54,898 bases of DNA from Acidobacteriota bacterium (GCA_011523845.1 WTFV01000087.1:1-54898), one strand, 5' to 3'; shown: positions 8,459-19,849, counted from the stretch's first letter. Program-made: numbers and translations. Notes: a model not told the origin generated them from the letters alone.

Positions 8459-9658
8459 CTAGCGAAGCGGGTTCTCTTCGACGCCTACGAAGTCGGTGGC
8501 GTTGTCGAACGTCGCGGGATGCGGGCCCTGGCCGGCGGCGTACTCTTCCTCCGCGATGCGGGCACCCAGCAGCAGGGCCGGGAAGCCGTAGTTGCCCTCG
8601 TAGCATCGGGGCTCGTAGTAGATGCGATTCTGCCGGTCGCTCTGCTTGCGGAACTCCTGGCGGACGGTCCACGGTTGGACCCACACCGCCGGATCCTCGA
8701 TCGTGACTTCGTAGTCCAGGGTATCCGGTCCCGTCCGGGTCCAGCGCTCGATCAGGTGCAGGTTCTCGCGGGACCCGCGGAAGTCCCGCTTCGAGCTGAA
8801 GTTGGTGACGTCAACGACCAATGTATCGCCTTCCCAGCGGCCGCGCGAGTCGCCCCACCACTGGCGAATGTGGTCGGGCAGATGCGGGCTGCCGTTCATG
8901 ACGATGTTCCGCTGGAAGCCCTGCCCCTGGCCGACGTCGTAGAAGATCGAGATCCCCCCCGGGGTCTGCACGATGCGCCGGAAGCTGCCGCCGAACGCGG
9001 TACCGAACTCGGGGATCCCGCCGCTGAGGCAACGGTCGCCGAGCGAGCCGTCCTCGATGTTGTCCTGGCGATTCATCCGGCCGGTGTTGTAGCGGGGCGG
9101 CTGCATCTCCGAGCGCCGGGGGGACGGCTCCGGATTGTACTCGCCGCCGCGGCACGCCACGGATCCGGTCCGGCAGGTCTCGGTCGAACGCAGCAACTCC
9201 AGTCGGAACGCCCGATCCTCGTCGGCCAGGGCCTGCGCCTCCGGCGTCAGTGGAGGCACCCTGCCGTCGGGCGGGTCCACGATGAGCGAGGTCCGCCGGT
9301 CGGTGGGCTTGAACGACAGGAACACCGCGTTGTACGCCCCCGCGACGTCGAGCTCCGTCCCCCGCTCGACCCGGCGGTTGCGGCCGATGAGCCCGGCGCG
9401 CTGCTCGTCGAGTGCGGCCTGCTCCTCGGGCGTCAGGAACTCCCGATCGCCGAACCGATCCGGCCGCTCGAACGGCGTGTCGACCTCGGTGGTCCAGATC
9501 CCCTGCAGATCCGGCTCGCCCCACGGCGTCCTGATCGACGCGTCGGCCTGGCTGCCGGCAGTCCGGCCCGACAGGCCGCTCCCGGTCGCGCCGAGCAGGC
9601 CTACGACGACCACAAGTGCCGACGCCGCTCCCGCCGCTACGAACCGTCGCGTTCTCAT
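8459..9658 (-). CDS. Secreted PDLQGIW-family protein
   Basis: The start at 9658 is supported by AAAAGGAG about 7 bases upstream and by a signal peptide (MRTRRFVAAGAASALVVVV...). The longer frame to 9991 only adds shadow sequence. The 399-residue product is a very close paralogue of the protein at 6054-7262: TPWGEPDLQGIW, FERPDRFGDREFLT, FYDVGQGQGFQRNI, RQWWGDSRG and YYEPRCYEGNYG. The C-terminal His of CHEGN is Tyr here. DNA in the central part is nearly identical to the paralogue in inverted orientation. It is divergent from the gene at 9867 and probably the first gene of an operon with the one at 7451-8422. Confidence 0.9.
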   Translation of the reverse strand: MRTRRFVAAGAASALVVVVGLLGATGSGLSGRTAGSQADASIRTPWGEPDLQGIWTTEVDTPFERPDRFGDREFLTPEEQAALDEQRAGLIGRNRRVERGTELDVAGAYNAVFLSFKPTDRRTSLIVDPPDGRVPPLTPEAQALADEDRAFRLELLRSTETCRTGSVACRGGEYNPEPSPRRSEMQPPRYNTGRMNRQDNIEDGSLGDRCLSGGIPEFGTAFGGSFRRIVQTPGGISIFYDVGQGQGFQRNIVMNGSPHLPDHIRQWWGDSRGRWEGDTLVVDVTNFSSKRDFRGSRENLHLIERWTRTGPDTLDYEVTIEDPAVWVQPWTVRQEFRKQSDRQNRIYYEPRCYEGNYGFPALLLGARIAEEEYAAGQGPHPATFDNATDFVGVEENPLR

Positions 9659-9866
9659 GGACGTGCTCCTTTTCGGCTCGTCACGCGGTCGGCCCTTCGC
9701 CCCCACCGTCAGGGCTCCGACCGACCGTTCCGCGGCGCGAGGGCGGTCAGCATCCCCGCGGCGACGGGAAGACGCCTGACGGAACGCTCCTGACCGTGCC
9801 AATATACGCCATACTCCGGTAGCACCGTCGTTGGGAGCCCGTTCGAGAGTTGGAGGAGGGATCACG

Positions 9867-11078
9867 ATGTGTTGTCGACCACTCCAGGCACTGAGCGCGG
9901 CGGCGACAGCCGTATTGCTGGTAGCGATCGCCCTGGCCGGCGGCACGGGCGAACCGGCGCTCCGGGCGGCCCAGACGCAGGCGACCGACACGGCCTCGTC
10001 CCTGCGGACGCCATGGGGTGAGCCGGATTTCCAGGGGATCTGGAGCGTCGCGCTGTTGGTCCCCCTGGAGCGCCCCGAGGGCGTGGCGACCGCGTTCTAC
10101 ACCGCGGAGCAGCAGGCCGAGCTGGATCGCCGGCGCGCGGAGTTCTCGGTGTTCGGCAATCACGTCCGCGCCGAGCGGGGAACCGAGGCCGACGTGGCCG
10201 GCGCCTACAATGCCGTCTTCACCTCGCAGCGGCCGACCGGCCGCCGCACCGGCATGGTCATCGATCCGCCCGGTGGGCGCGTGCCCCCGATTACGCCGGA
10301 GGCCCGGGCGCGTCAGGCGGCGATCGACGAGTACCAGCAGGCCCTGATGCAGAACACCGTCGTGTGCCGGGACGGCCTGCCCGGGTGTCCGGGCGAGTAC
10401 GGACCGCCCTCGCCCCGGCGCGAGGAGCAGCCGCCGTACTACTCGGTCAGCAACATCAATCGCGCCGATGGGCCCGAGGACCGCAGCCTCGGGGAGCGCT
10501 GCATGAGCGGCAACCTCCCGACTTTCCGCGGCGGCTTCACCGGCATCCACATTCGTGTCGTCCAGTCCCCGGGCGCCGTCTCCATCTTCTACGACGTCGG
10601 CCAGGGTCAGGGCTTCAACCGGGTCATCCCGATCACCGACGCGCCGCACCTGCCGCCCCACGTGCGCCAGTGGTGGGGCGATTCACGCGGCCGCTGGGAG
10701 GGCGACACGCTCGTGGTAGACGTGACGAACTTCTCGGAGAAGAGGGACTTCCGGGGATCGCGCGAGAACCTGCACCTGATCGAGCGCTGGCGGCGGACGG
10801 GGCCGGACAGCATGGAGCTGGTTACCACGGTCGAGGATCCTACGGTGTGGACCCGGCCCTGGACCGTGATCCAGGACTTCGCCCGGCAGCCCGACGAGCC
10901 GAACCGGATCTACTACGAGCCGCGATGCCACGAGGGCAATTACGGGCTGCCCGGGCTGCTGATCGGGGCGCGGGCCGAGGAGCGGGCCTACGAGGAGGGC
11001 CAGGGTCCCCACCCGGCGACGCGGTGCATCGCCAGTTGCTCGTCGCCGGAGGGGCGCGACCCGTTGGCGCTGCGCTGA
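9867..11078 (+). CDS. Secreted PDFQGIW-family protein
   Basis: The ATG at 9867 has GGAGGAGGG 6 bases upstream, better than the in-frame ATG at 9831. The 403-residue protein has a signal peptide rich in Ala and Val (residues 1-36), then TPWGEPDFQGIW, FYDVGQGQGFNRVI, RQWWGDSRGRWEGDTLV and YYEPRCHEGNYG. It is the third member of the sub-group formed with 6054-7262 and 8459-9658 and is transcribed divergently from the latter across about 208 bp. The C-terminus (CIASCSSPEG) differs from the paralogues and carries two extra cysteines. Function unknown. Confidence 0.9.
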   Translation: MCCRPLQALSAAATAVLLVAIALAGGTGEPALRAAQTQATDTASSLRTPWGEPDFQGIWSVALLVPLERPEGVATAFYTAEQQAELDRRRAEFSVFGNHVRAERGTEADVAGAYNAVFTSQRPTGRRTGMVIDPPGGRVPPITPEARARQAAIDEYQQALMQNTVVCRDGLPGCPGEYGPPSPRREEQPPYYSVSNINRADGPEDRSLGERCMSGNLPTFRGGFTGIHIRVVQSPGAVSIFYDVGQGQGFNRVIPITDAPHLPPHVRQWWGDSRGRWEGDTLVVDVTNFSEKRDFRGSRENLHLIERWRRTGPDSMELVTTVEDPTVWTRPWTVIQDFARQPDEPNRIYYEPRCHEGNYGLPGLLIGARAEERAYEEGQGPHPATRCIASCSSPEGRDPLALR

Positions 11079-11197
11079 GGCGGATGCGCGAACAGCGCCG
11101 CATTGCAGGCCTGCCACCGATGTCCGCCGTGCCGCGCTGGTCGCACCGGGACCCGGTGGAAGGTGGCAACCCTATCCCCGCCGGCGGAATCCGCCAC

Positions 11198-11596
11198 ATG
11201 CGCTGGGAAGAGGCGACCGCCCGCGCGCGGGCCGCGCTGCAGCGCTACGATGCCGACCTCGCCACTTCCGACGTCGTCACCAGCGAGCCGGACGTCTACG
11301 CACACCGGTGGATGGACCTGGCGACGGCGCGGTTCGACACGTGGGCGCGGCGCGGTCTCGCGGCGGTGGATGGCACGGCGGCGCAACGCGACTATGCGAG
11401 GTGGCTGCGGACCTACGTCACCAACTGGCGCATGTACGTCGCGGACACCTGCCCGCACGTCGAGGCGGAGGTGCGCGACGCGCTGGTCGCCCACCTACTG
11501 GCCCGCGCCACGTACTGGACGGACGAGGCCCGCCGCGTCGTCAGTTCAGCCCGCGGCGCACCAGCAGCGGCCGCACGTCCGGGTCCGCGCCCCTGA
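11198..11596 (+). CDS. Hypothetical protein (132 aa)
   Basis: From the ATG at 11198 the frame gives 132 residues with many aromatic and charged positions (MRWEEATARARAALQRYDA, TNWRMYVADTCPHVEAEV), a helical pattern unlike the Pro/Arg-rich shadow frames around it. An in-frame ATG at 11084 would add 38 residues but no better ribosome site. The last 56 bp overlap the 3' end of the convergent peptidase gene; the true protein may be this short extension or part of a decayed gene. No family is recognised. Confidence 0.5.
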   Translation: MRWEEATARARAALQRYDADLATSDVVTSEPDVYAHRWMDLATARFDTWARRGLAAVDGTAAQRDYARWLRTYVTNWRMYVADTCPHVEAEVRDALVAHLLARATYWTDEARRVVSSARGAPAAAARPGPRP

Positions 11597-13700
11597 AGTC
11601 GCGGAACAGCGTCATCGCGTCGACGCTGCCCCCCTTCGACAGCAGGGTCCGCCGGAAGTGATCGCCGTTGTCGCGCAGCAGGCCGCCGTTCTCCTTGAAC
11701 CACTCGACCGAGTCGGCGTCGAGCACCTCGCTCCAGATGTAGGAGTAGTAGCCGGCGGAATAGCCGCTGCTCCAGATGTGCGAGAAGTAGGTGCTGCGGT
11801 AGCGCGGCGGCACGGCGTCGAGCGCCACGCCGGCGGCCTCGAGCGCATCCGCCTCGAACGCCTCGACATCGGCCGCGGCCGGCACTTCGTCGGCGGTGAT
11901 CTGGTGCCACGCCTGGTCGAGCAGCGACGCGGCGAGGTACTCGGTGGTGGCGAAGCCCTGGTTGAACTGCTGCGTCGCCAGCACCCGCTCCAGCAGGTCG
12001 GCCGGCATCGGCTCGCCCGTCTCGTAGTGGACGGCGTAGTTCTCCAGCACCTCCGGCCACGTGGCCCACATCTCGTTGACCTGCGACGGGTACTCGACGA
12101 AGTCGCGCGGCACCGAGGTTCCGGCGAAATAGGGGTACTCCACGTCCGAGAAGAACCCGTGCAGGGCGTGGCCGAACTCGTGGAACGCCGTCGTCACCTC
12201 GTCGAAGGTCAGCAGCGTCGGCTCTCCGGCGGGCGGCTTCGGCACGTTGAGGTGATTGGCTACGACCGGTGTGGTGCCGAGCAGGTGCGACTGCGACACG
12301 TAGGCGTTCATCCAGGCGCCGCCGCGCTTGGACGGCCGGGCGTAGAAGTCGCCGAGGAACAGCCCCAGTGCCTCGCCGTCGGCGTCGAACACCTCCCAGA
12401 CCCGCACGTCCGGGTGGTAGACGGGCAGCTCCGGCCGCGCCTCGAAGGTCAGCCCGTAGAGCCGGTTGGCGGCGAAGAAGACGCCGTTCTCGAGGACGTT
12501 GTCCATCTCGAAGTAGGGGCGGAGCTGCGACGCGTCGAACGCGTAGCGGTCGGCCCGCACCTTCTCCGTGTAGTAGGACCAGTCCCAGGCGGCCAGCTCC
12601 AGATCGGCGCCCTCCGCGTTGGCCATCGCCTGCAGATCGGCCGCCTCCCGCTCGGCGTTCGCCACCGCGGGCGGAGTCAGGCTGGCGAGCCGCTCGTTGA
12701 CCGCGTCGACGGTCTGCGCGGTCTGGCGCTCCAGGATGTAGGCGGCGTGGTTCGGGTAGCCGAGCATCGCCGCCCGCTCGGCCCGCAGCCGGGCCATGGT
12801 CGTGATCACCTCGCGGTTGTCGTACTCGCCGCCCTGGCTGCCGCGGGCGAGTGACTCCCGCGTGATGCGCTCGCGGAGGTCGCGGTTGTCGAGCGCCGCC
12901 AGCGCCGGCTGCCCGCTGGTGTTGAGCAACGGGATGACGTAGCGGTTCTCCAGGCCGCGCGCGGCGGCGGCGGCAGCGGCGGCCGCAATCTCGTTCTCGG
13001 AGAGGCCGGCCAGCTCCTCCTCGGTTTCCACCACCACCGCCGAGGCGTTGACCTCGTCCAGCACGTTCTGCGTGAAACGGCTCGACAGCGCGGCCAGCTC
13101 CGCGTTGATCTCCTGCATCCGCTCCTTCTGCGACTCGGACAGCCGCGCCCCGGCCCGCACGAAGTCGACGTAATACTCCTCGACGAGCCGCTGCGCCTCG
13201 GTGTCGAGATCCAGCGACTCGCGCTGGTCGTAGAGCGCCTGCACCCGCGCGAAGAGGTCCGCATTCAGCAGCATGGCGTCCGTGTGCGCGGCCAGCCGCG
13301 GCGCCATCTCGTTGCGGATCCCGTTGATGGCGTCGTTCGTATGGGCGCTGGCAAGGCTGAAGAACGTCCGCGCGACGCGATCCAGCGTCCGGCCGGAACG
13401 CTCCAGCGGCAGGATCGTGTTGTCGAACGTCGGCGGGTCCGACTGGGCGGCGATGGCCTCGATCTCCTCGATCTGCTCTGCCATCCCGCGCTCGAACGCC
13501 GGACCGTAGTGCGCGTCGTCGATCCGGTCGAACGGCGGCAACCGGTACGGCAGCGTGCTCTCGGTCAAGAACGGATTCTCGGTCATCTCCTGCTGTCCGG
13601 CGGCTTCCATCGCGGCGCCCTCGAACGGTGCGCCGGAGCCGAGCATCAGCGCCAGGACCACTGCCACCGCCGCCACCACTGCCAAGGACTTGCGTCTCAT
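11541..13700 (-). CDS. dcp: Peptidyl-dipeptidase (M3 family metallopeptidase), secreted
   Basis: This is a zinc metallopeptidase of the M3 family (Dcp/oligopeptidase A type), which removes dipeptides from the C-terminus of peptides. The HEFGH zinc motif lies near residue 507 (TTAFHEFGHALHGFF), followed by the family sequence VPRDFVEYPSQVNEMW with the third zinc ligand. At 719 residues it has the usual full length. A signal peptide (MRRKSLAVVAAVAVVLALML) indicates export, so the enzyme would act in the periplasm. The ATG at 13700 is preferred over 13733 because GGGAGGG lies about 8 bases upstream and the signal begins there. Confidence 0.95.
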   Translation of the reverse strand: MRRKSLAVVAAVAVVLALMLGSGAPFEGAAMEAAGQQEMTENPFLTESTLPYRLPPFDRIDDAHYGPAFERGMAEQIEEIEAIAAQSDPPTFDNTILPLERSGRTLDRVARTFFSLASAHTNDAINGIRNEMAPRLAAHTDAMLLNADLFARVQALYDQRESLDLDTEAQRLVEEYYVDFVRAGARLSESQKERMQEINAELAALSSRFTQNVLDEVNASAVVVETEEELAGLSENEIAAAAAAAAARGLENRYVIPLLNTSGQPALAALDNRDLRERITRESLARGSQGGEYDNREVITTMARLRAERAAMLGYPNHAAYILERQTAQTVDAVNERLASLTPPAVANAEREAADLQAMANAEGADLELAAWDWSYYTEKVRADRYAFDASQLRPYFEMDNVLENGVFFAANRLYGLTFEARPELPVYHPDVRVWEVFDADGEALGLFLGDFYARPSKRGGAWMNAYVSQSHLLGTTPVVANHLNVPKPPAGEPTLLTFDEVTTAFHEFGHALHGFFSDVEYPYFAGTSVPRDFVEYPSQVNEMWATWPEVLENYAVHYETGEPMPADLLERVLATQQFNQGFATTEYLAASLLDQAWHQITADEVPAAADVEAFEADALEAAGVALDAVPPRYRSTYFSHIWSSGYSAGYYSYIWSEVLDADSVEWFKENGGLLRDNGDHFRRTLLSKGGSVDAMTLFRDFRGADPDVRPLLVRRGLN

Positions 13701-14010
13701 GCCCAACCCTCCCGACAGGAATCTGTTCCGCAACCGTCAACGATATCAGCTTTGGACGACGGTCCGACGGCGCGGCCACGCATCCGTCGGACCGCATTCC
13801 CCTCACAGGGAAATTGCCAGTGCTCAGGCCGGTGGGCCGGCGGACGGCGCGAAGAGCGAGCTCCGCGCCGCCGAAACACCCCGCGGTTCCCAATTCAGGA
13901 CGCGGACCGGCGGACGGCCCGGCGAGGGCACGTCGGGCTCGGCCCGTCAGACCGAGCCCGGCCCCATGCGATAATCGAAGTGTGACCGTTTCGTCGGGGC
14001 CCCTCGCCCC
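13701..14010. other. Divergent intergenic region between dcp and typA
   Basis: This 310-bp gap holds no convincing gene. It contains an inverted repeat (13934-13960) and a GATAAT hexamer about 10 bp further on that could be a -10 box for the GTPase gene, without a matching -35. Confidence 0.5.
13934..13960. promoter_or_regulatory. Inverted repeat upstream of typA
   Basis: The arms CGGGCTCGG and CCGAGCCCG are perfect 9-bp complements around a 9-base loop, about 50 bp before the typA start. It could be an operator or a leader hairpin. No T-run follows on either strand. Confidence 0.4.
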
Positions 14011-15843
<1,833 letters not shown>

Positions 15844-15885
15844 GCGGAGCGGTTGATTTCCCGACGGCCACAAGACTGCTGCGGT

Positions 15886-15994
15886 AGCGCCGCCAAACCC
15901 GTCGCAGGCTCCGCGTTTGGCCCCAGCCCCCACCACCCTAGGAGCTTGTGCCTCAGAACTCACTTCGTTGCGTTTCTGCGGCGCAAGCTCCTAG
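15886..15994 (-). repeat. Interspersed double-hairpin repeat, copy 5
   Basis: The outer dyad is diverged (CCAAACCCGTCG...CGCGTTTGG). The core is AGGAGCTTGTGCC...GGCGCAAGCTCCTAG. It ends about 30 bp before the aldose epimerase start and may be in its 5' leader. Confidence 0.82.
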
Positions 15995-16025
15995 ACTGGA
16001 AATCAGTGAATCCCGAGATCCCACC

Positions 16026-16937
16026 ATGATTCAGGACACACCGGAAGTCATCGAGTTGCGGGCCGGTTCGACGCGCCTCGCCGTGGCGCCGGAGGTCGGC
16101 GGCTCCATCACCCGTTACGCCTCGGAGCGCGGCGGAACCGCCATCGAGTGGATGCGCCCGGCGCCGCCCGACGCCATCGCCGCCCGTTCGGCGGGCGGCA
16201 CGTCGAGCTTCCCGATGGTGCCGTTCTCGAACCGCATCCGCGACGCCGCGTTCCGCTTCCGCGGGCGGACCATCCAGCTCCCGCAGAACTTCCGGCCCGA
16301 GCCGCACGCCATCCACGGCCATGCCTGGCGCGAGCCGTGGGCCGTCATGTCGCAGTCGGACGCCGCCCTGACGCTGGAGTACCGCCACCCGGCCGACGCG
16401 TGGCCCTGGACCTACGCGGCGCAGCAGGCCTTCGACCTGACCGACGAACGTCTCCGGATCCGTTTCACGGTGACCAACGAGGCGCCGGAGCCGATGCCGG
16501 TCGGCTTCGGCCTCCACCCCTACTTCGTCCGCACGCCGCGCGCCACCGTGCGCGCCAACGTCGGCCGGATGTGGCAGGCCGACGCCGGCCTGATGCCGGT
16601 CAGCCTCGTGCCGCCGCCCCCGCAGCTCCTGCTCGAAGGCGCCGGTCTCAGCCCGGACGCCACCACGCTCGACAACAACTTCGTCGGCTTCGACGGGCAG
16701 GCCGTCATCGAGTGGCCCGAATGGAACGCCCGGCTGCGCATTGACGCCGATCCGGTCTACGCCTGCCTCGTCGTCTACACCCCGGCGGGCCGGGACTTCT
16801 TCTGCGTGGAGCCGGCGACCAACTGCATCGACGGCTTCAACCTGGCCGACGCCGGGCGGACGGACACCGGGATCATCGTGCTGGCGCCGGGCGACACGGC
16901 CGCCGGGGATGTGACGTTCACGCCGGAAGTGGCGTGA
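16026..16937 (+). CDS. Aldose 1-epimerase (galactose mutarotase-like)
   Basis: The 303-residue protein has the mutarotase beta-sandwich signatures: SFPMVPFSNRI near the N-terminus, HAIHGHAWREPW carrying the first catalytic His, GFGLHPYF with the second His, and FFCVEPATN with the catalytic base Glu. These enzymes interconvert alpha and beta anomers of hexoses. No signal peptide is present, so it is cytoplasmic. The ATG at 16026 is chosen because upstream codons run into a repeat element. The sugar substrate cannot be specified. Confidence 0.93.
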   Translation: MIQDTPEVIELRAGSTRLAVAPEVGGSITRYASERGGTAIEWMRPAPPDAIAARSAGGTSSFPMVPFSNRIRDAAFRFRGRTIQLPQNFRPEPHAIHGHAWREPWAVMSQSDAALTLEYRHPADAWPWTYAAQQAFDLTDERLRIRFTVTNEAPEPMPVGFGLHPYFVRTPRATVRANVGRMWQADAGLMPVSLVPPPPQLLLEGAGLSPDATTLDNNFVGFDGQAVIEWPEWNARLRIDADPVYACLVVYTPAGRDFFCVEPATNCIDGFNLADAGRTDTGIIVLAPGDTAAGDVTFTPEVA

Positions 16938-16953
16938 GCTTCACGTCCGTCAG

Positions 16954-17382
16954 GTGACGCAAGGCTATATCGTGGCGACTGCACGCAGCGAACCGACCAG
17001 ACCCTGGTTTGCGATCGGCTGGTTCCTGACCTGGGGCCTGTTCCAGACGTTCGCGGTGGTCTCGGTGCTCAACGGCACCTGGGAGCGGCCGGCCGCATTC
17101 CCGGCCGGCGTCTACGAAGCGCTGATCTGGCCGGACATGCTCTTCCTTTCCCTGTACTTGGGCGCAGCCGCCCTGCTCTGGAAGCGACACTGGCTCGGGA
17201 GCGTGCTGGCGTTCGCAGCCGGCGGCGGAATCCTGTACGCGATGATCTATCTGTTGGCGCTGTCGGAACTCTCGGGAGCCGTCAACCTGGTCGCCGACAG
17301 CCTGTTCCTCGTCTTCACGCTGTTGGCGTTGTGGCAGGTCGGGACGCGCGTCAGGCCGTCATCACCGTCTGTCAAAGACTGA
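16954..17382 (+). CDS. Small four-helix membrane protein
   Basis: Starting at a GTG, the 142-residue protein has four hydrophobic segments, at about 19-38, 58-78, 82-101 and 107-128. The loops are short. No family is recognised. It follows the epimerase by 16 bp and ends 5 bp before the methyltransferase start, so these genes could be cotranscribed. A later GTG at 16972 is an alternative start. Confidence 0.75.
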   Translation: MTQGYIVATARSEPTRPWFAIGWFLTWGLFQTFAVVSVLNGTWERPAAFPAGVYEALIWPDMLFLSLYLGAAALLWKRHWLGSVLAFAAGGGILYAMIYLLALSELSGAVNLVADSLFLVFTLLALWQVGTRVRPSSPSVKD

Positions 17383-17387
17383 CGGCC

Positions 17388-19574
17388 ATGTCCATCGAAA
17401 CCCGCTTCGACATAGCGTTCATCGCGGCGATGGCCCGCCGAGAGAAACAGATTCAGCAGAACTACCGTCCGATCATCGCCGTTCACAAGTGGTTCGCACG
17501 GCGGCCGGGTACGCTGTTTCGCGGCTTGACGCTCGCGGAATTCGGCGACGGCCCCCTTTCCGAGACCTTCTTCGCAGCCAACGATTTCTCGGGGCGAACG
17601 ATCGCGGATCCCTTCATGGGGGGCGGAACTCCGCTGCTCGAAACGAACCGGGTCGGCTGTGACGTGCTGGGCGCAGACATCAATCCGATGGCGGCGTGGG
17701 TGGTCCGCGAAGAGATCGAGCACCTCGACCCGGCCGCGTACCGACGCGCCGCCGACGCTCTCGTACGGGAGCTCGCCGTGGAAGTCGGAGACTCGTACGT
17801 CACGGACTGCCCGCTCTACGGCGATACCGACGTGCCCGTGAAGTACTTTCTCTGGGTCAAGACAACCGACTGCGAGCACTGCGGCGCCGAGGTCGATCTG
17901 TTCCCCGGGTATCTCGTCGCCGGCAACGCCCGCCACCCGAAGCACGTCGTGCTGTGCGCGGGCTGTGGCGACCTCACCGAGGTGGCCGACCGCGATCGAC
18001 CGGGGGCGTGCGGGCGATGTGCCAGCCCCTTGGCCATTGCCGGTCCGGCTCGCCGCCAGCGGTGCACGTGCCGCAGTTGCGGGCAAGCCGTTCGTTATCC
18101 GCGGCCCGAGGCCGGGCCACCGCGGCACCGCCTGTTCGCGATTGAGTACTACAACCCGGACCGCAAGAGTCAGCACCGCGGCCGGTTCTTCAAGAAACCC
18201 GATGAGAAGGACCTCGCCCGTTACGCAGCCGCCAGTGCGCGCTGGGCGGCAATCACATCGCAGTACGTCCCGGAACAGCCCATTCCACCCGGCGACGAGA
18301 CCGACCGCCTGCACCGCTGGGGCTATCGCCGTTACCGAGAGCTGTTCAACCCGCGGCAGCTTCTCGGCCTGGAACTCAGCGCCCGTCACATCGCCAGGGT
18401 CACCGATCAACGGATCCGCCGTGCTCTCGCTACGAATCTCTCCGACCTGCTCCGGTACCAGAACATGCTGTGCCGGTACGACACGACCGCGCTGAAATCA
18501 CTCGACGTCTTCTCCGTCCATGGCTTCCCCGCCGGTCTCGTCCAGTGCGAGTCCAACCTGCTAGGCATCACCACGCGCACGGGCGTCGGCGTCGGCTCCG
18601 GCGGCTGGACCAACATCATCGCCAAGTACGAGCGAGCAAAGCGGTTCTGCGATGCCCCCTTCGAGGTCGACTACAGCCGGGGTCGCAAGACGATCGTTCC
18701 CGTACCCGGGGAATGGATCGGCGAGCGCTACAACGGCAGGCGCCCACGTCGCGCTTCCATCCGCTGCGCGAGCTCGACCGCACTGGATCTCGCGCCGAAC
18801 TCGCTCGACGCCGTATTCACCGACCCGCCGTACTTCGGCAACGTCCAGTACGGCGAGCTCATGGACTTCTGCTACGTCTGGCTCCGTCGCCTTGCTGGCT
18901 CCGTCGCGGAGGGCTTCACGCAGGAATCGACCCGGTCGCCGGCCGAGCTCACCGGCAACGCGACCCAAGCTCGCAACCTGGAGCATTTCACGGAGGGCCT
19001 GGCCGCGGTCTACCGCGCCATGGCCCAGGCCCTCAAGCCCGGCGCACCGCTCGCGTTCACGTTCCACCACAATGCGATGGAGCCGTATCACGCGGTCGGT
19101 GTCGCCATCCTCGACGCAGGACTCATCTGTTCGGCGTCCATCCCCTGCCCGGCCGAAATGGGGGGCTCGATTCATATCCACGGAACAGGATCATCCATTG
19201 TCGACACCATTTTCGTGTGTCGTGACCACGGTCAGGCCCGCCGCGACACGCTCTTCGACGATCGCGACGGACTCTCCACGGTGGTTCGGAGTGACCTGGC
19301 TCAACTTCGCGCCGCGGGCATGACTCCGTCCGCGGGCGATGTCCGGTGCATCGTCTTCGGCCACCTCACCCGCATGGCGGTCTGGGACCTGCGCCACACC
19401 TGGGATTCGACGAAGCCCACGTCCGAGCGACTCCACGAGGTCCGATCCAGAATGACCGCCATGGGCGACGCGAAACCCCTGATCGAGACGCTTGCCGCCG
19501 CGCGGAGAAGGTCTCCGGCTTCGACCAGGCACCCGACTTCATCGTGCCCGACGAGTTCAATCCGCACATCGTGA
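17388..19574 (+). CDS. DUF1156-like DNA methyltransferase with zinc ribbons; C-terminus frameshifted
   Basis: The 728-residue protein has the start typical of DUF1156 proteins (EKQIQQNYRPIIAVHKWFARRPG), the SAM-binding motif DPFMGGGTPLLE near 73, and the catalytic motif TDPPYFGN near 477, as in adenine-N6 or cytosine-N4 DNA methylases. Between them are two pairs of CxxC motifs (about residues 161-231: CEHC, CAGC, CGRC, CRSC) forming probable zinc ribbons. Good coding sequence continues to about residue 703 (GDAKPLIETLAA). The last 25 residues are Ser/Thr/Pro-rich and read through the out-of-frame start of a nuclease domain. The native C-terminus is therefore probably lost. Families of this kind are found in anti-phage gene clusters. 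Confidence 0.85.
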   Translation: MSIETRFDIAFIAAMARREKQIQQNYRPIIAVHKWFARRPGTLFRGLTLAEFGDGPLSETFFAANDFSGRTIADPFMGGGTPLLETNRVGCDVLGADINPMAAWVVREEIEHLDPAAYRRAADALVRELAVEVGDSYVTDCPLYGDTDVPVKYFLWVKTTDCEHCGAEVDLFPGYLVAGNARHPKHVVLCAGCGDLTEVADRDRPGACGRCASPLAIAGPARRQRCTCRSCGQAVRYPRPEAGPPRHRLFAIEYYNPDRKSQHRGRFFKKPDEKDLARYAAASARWAAITSQYVPEQPIPPGDETDRLHRWGYRRYRELFNPRQLLGLELSARHIARVTDQRIRRALATNLSDLLRYQNMLCRYDTTALKSLDVFSVHGFPAGLVQCESNLLGITTRTGVGVGSGGWTNIIAKYERAKRFCDAPFEVDYSRGRKTIVPVPGEWIGERYNGRRPRRASIRCASSTALDLAPNSLDAVFTDPPYFGNVQYGELMDFCYVWLRRLAGSVAEGFTQESTRSPAELTGNATQARNLEHFTEGLAAVYRAMAQALKPGAPLAFTFHHNAMEPYHAVGVAILDAGLICSASIPCPAEMGGSIHIHGTGSSIVDTIFVCRDHGQARRDTLFDDRDGLSTVVRSDLAQLRAAGMTPSAGDVRCIVFGHLTRMAVWDLRHTWDSTKPTSERLHEVRSRMTAMGDAKPLIETLAAARRRSPASTRHPTSSCPTSSIRTS

Positions 19575-19849
19575 TCGAAGCCAAGATTGCCGAGGATGAC
19601 GGGACCGCGCGAGACAAGGTCACGCGCATACAGCATCTCCACAGCCTGTCTCGGAGAGAGCGTGCTCCGGACCAGCCGCCGCGCTTCGACGTAGTCGCCT
19701 GCATCGGGGGCCGCGGATTCAAGGTCCGCCGTGAAGACATGAAGAAGCTGCTGCTCGCCACCCGCGGCAGGGTCTTCACGCTGCAGAACCTGGACCACCT
19801 CGTCGACAGCACTCGCCTTGCTGAGTTCCGCACCCGCGGCGACAAGTAG
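19494..19849 (+). pseudogene. PD-(D/E)xK restriction-endonuclease remnant, out of frame with the methyltransferase
   Basis: In the frame shifted by two bases, a convincing protein segment of about 118 residues starts AEKVSGFDQAPDFIVP and continues with HIVIEAKIAEDDGTARDKV. It fits a PD...(D/E)xK nuclease core: PDF, then IEAK, as in type II restriction enzymes. It ends FTLQNLDHLVDSTRLAEFR before a normal stop. It has no plausible own start codon or ribosome site, because its frame upstream is a shadow of the methylase. So either one indel joined or split a fusion protein, or a deletion removed the N-terminal half of a separate endonuclease gene. As drawn, it is probably not translated. Confidence 0.7.
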
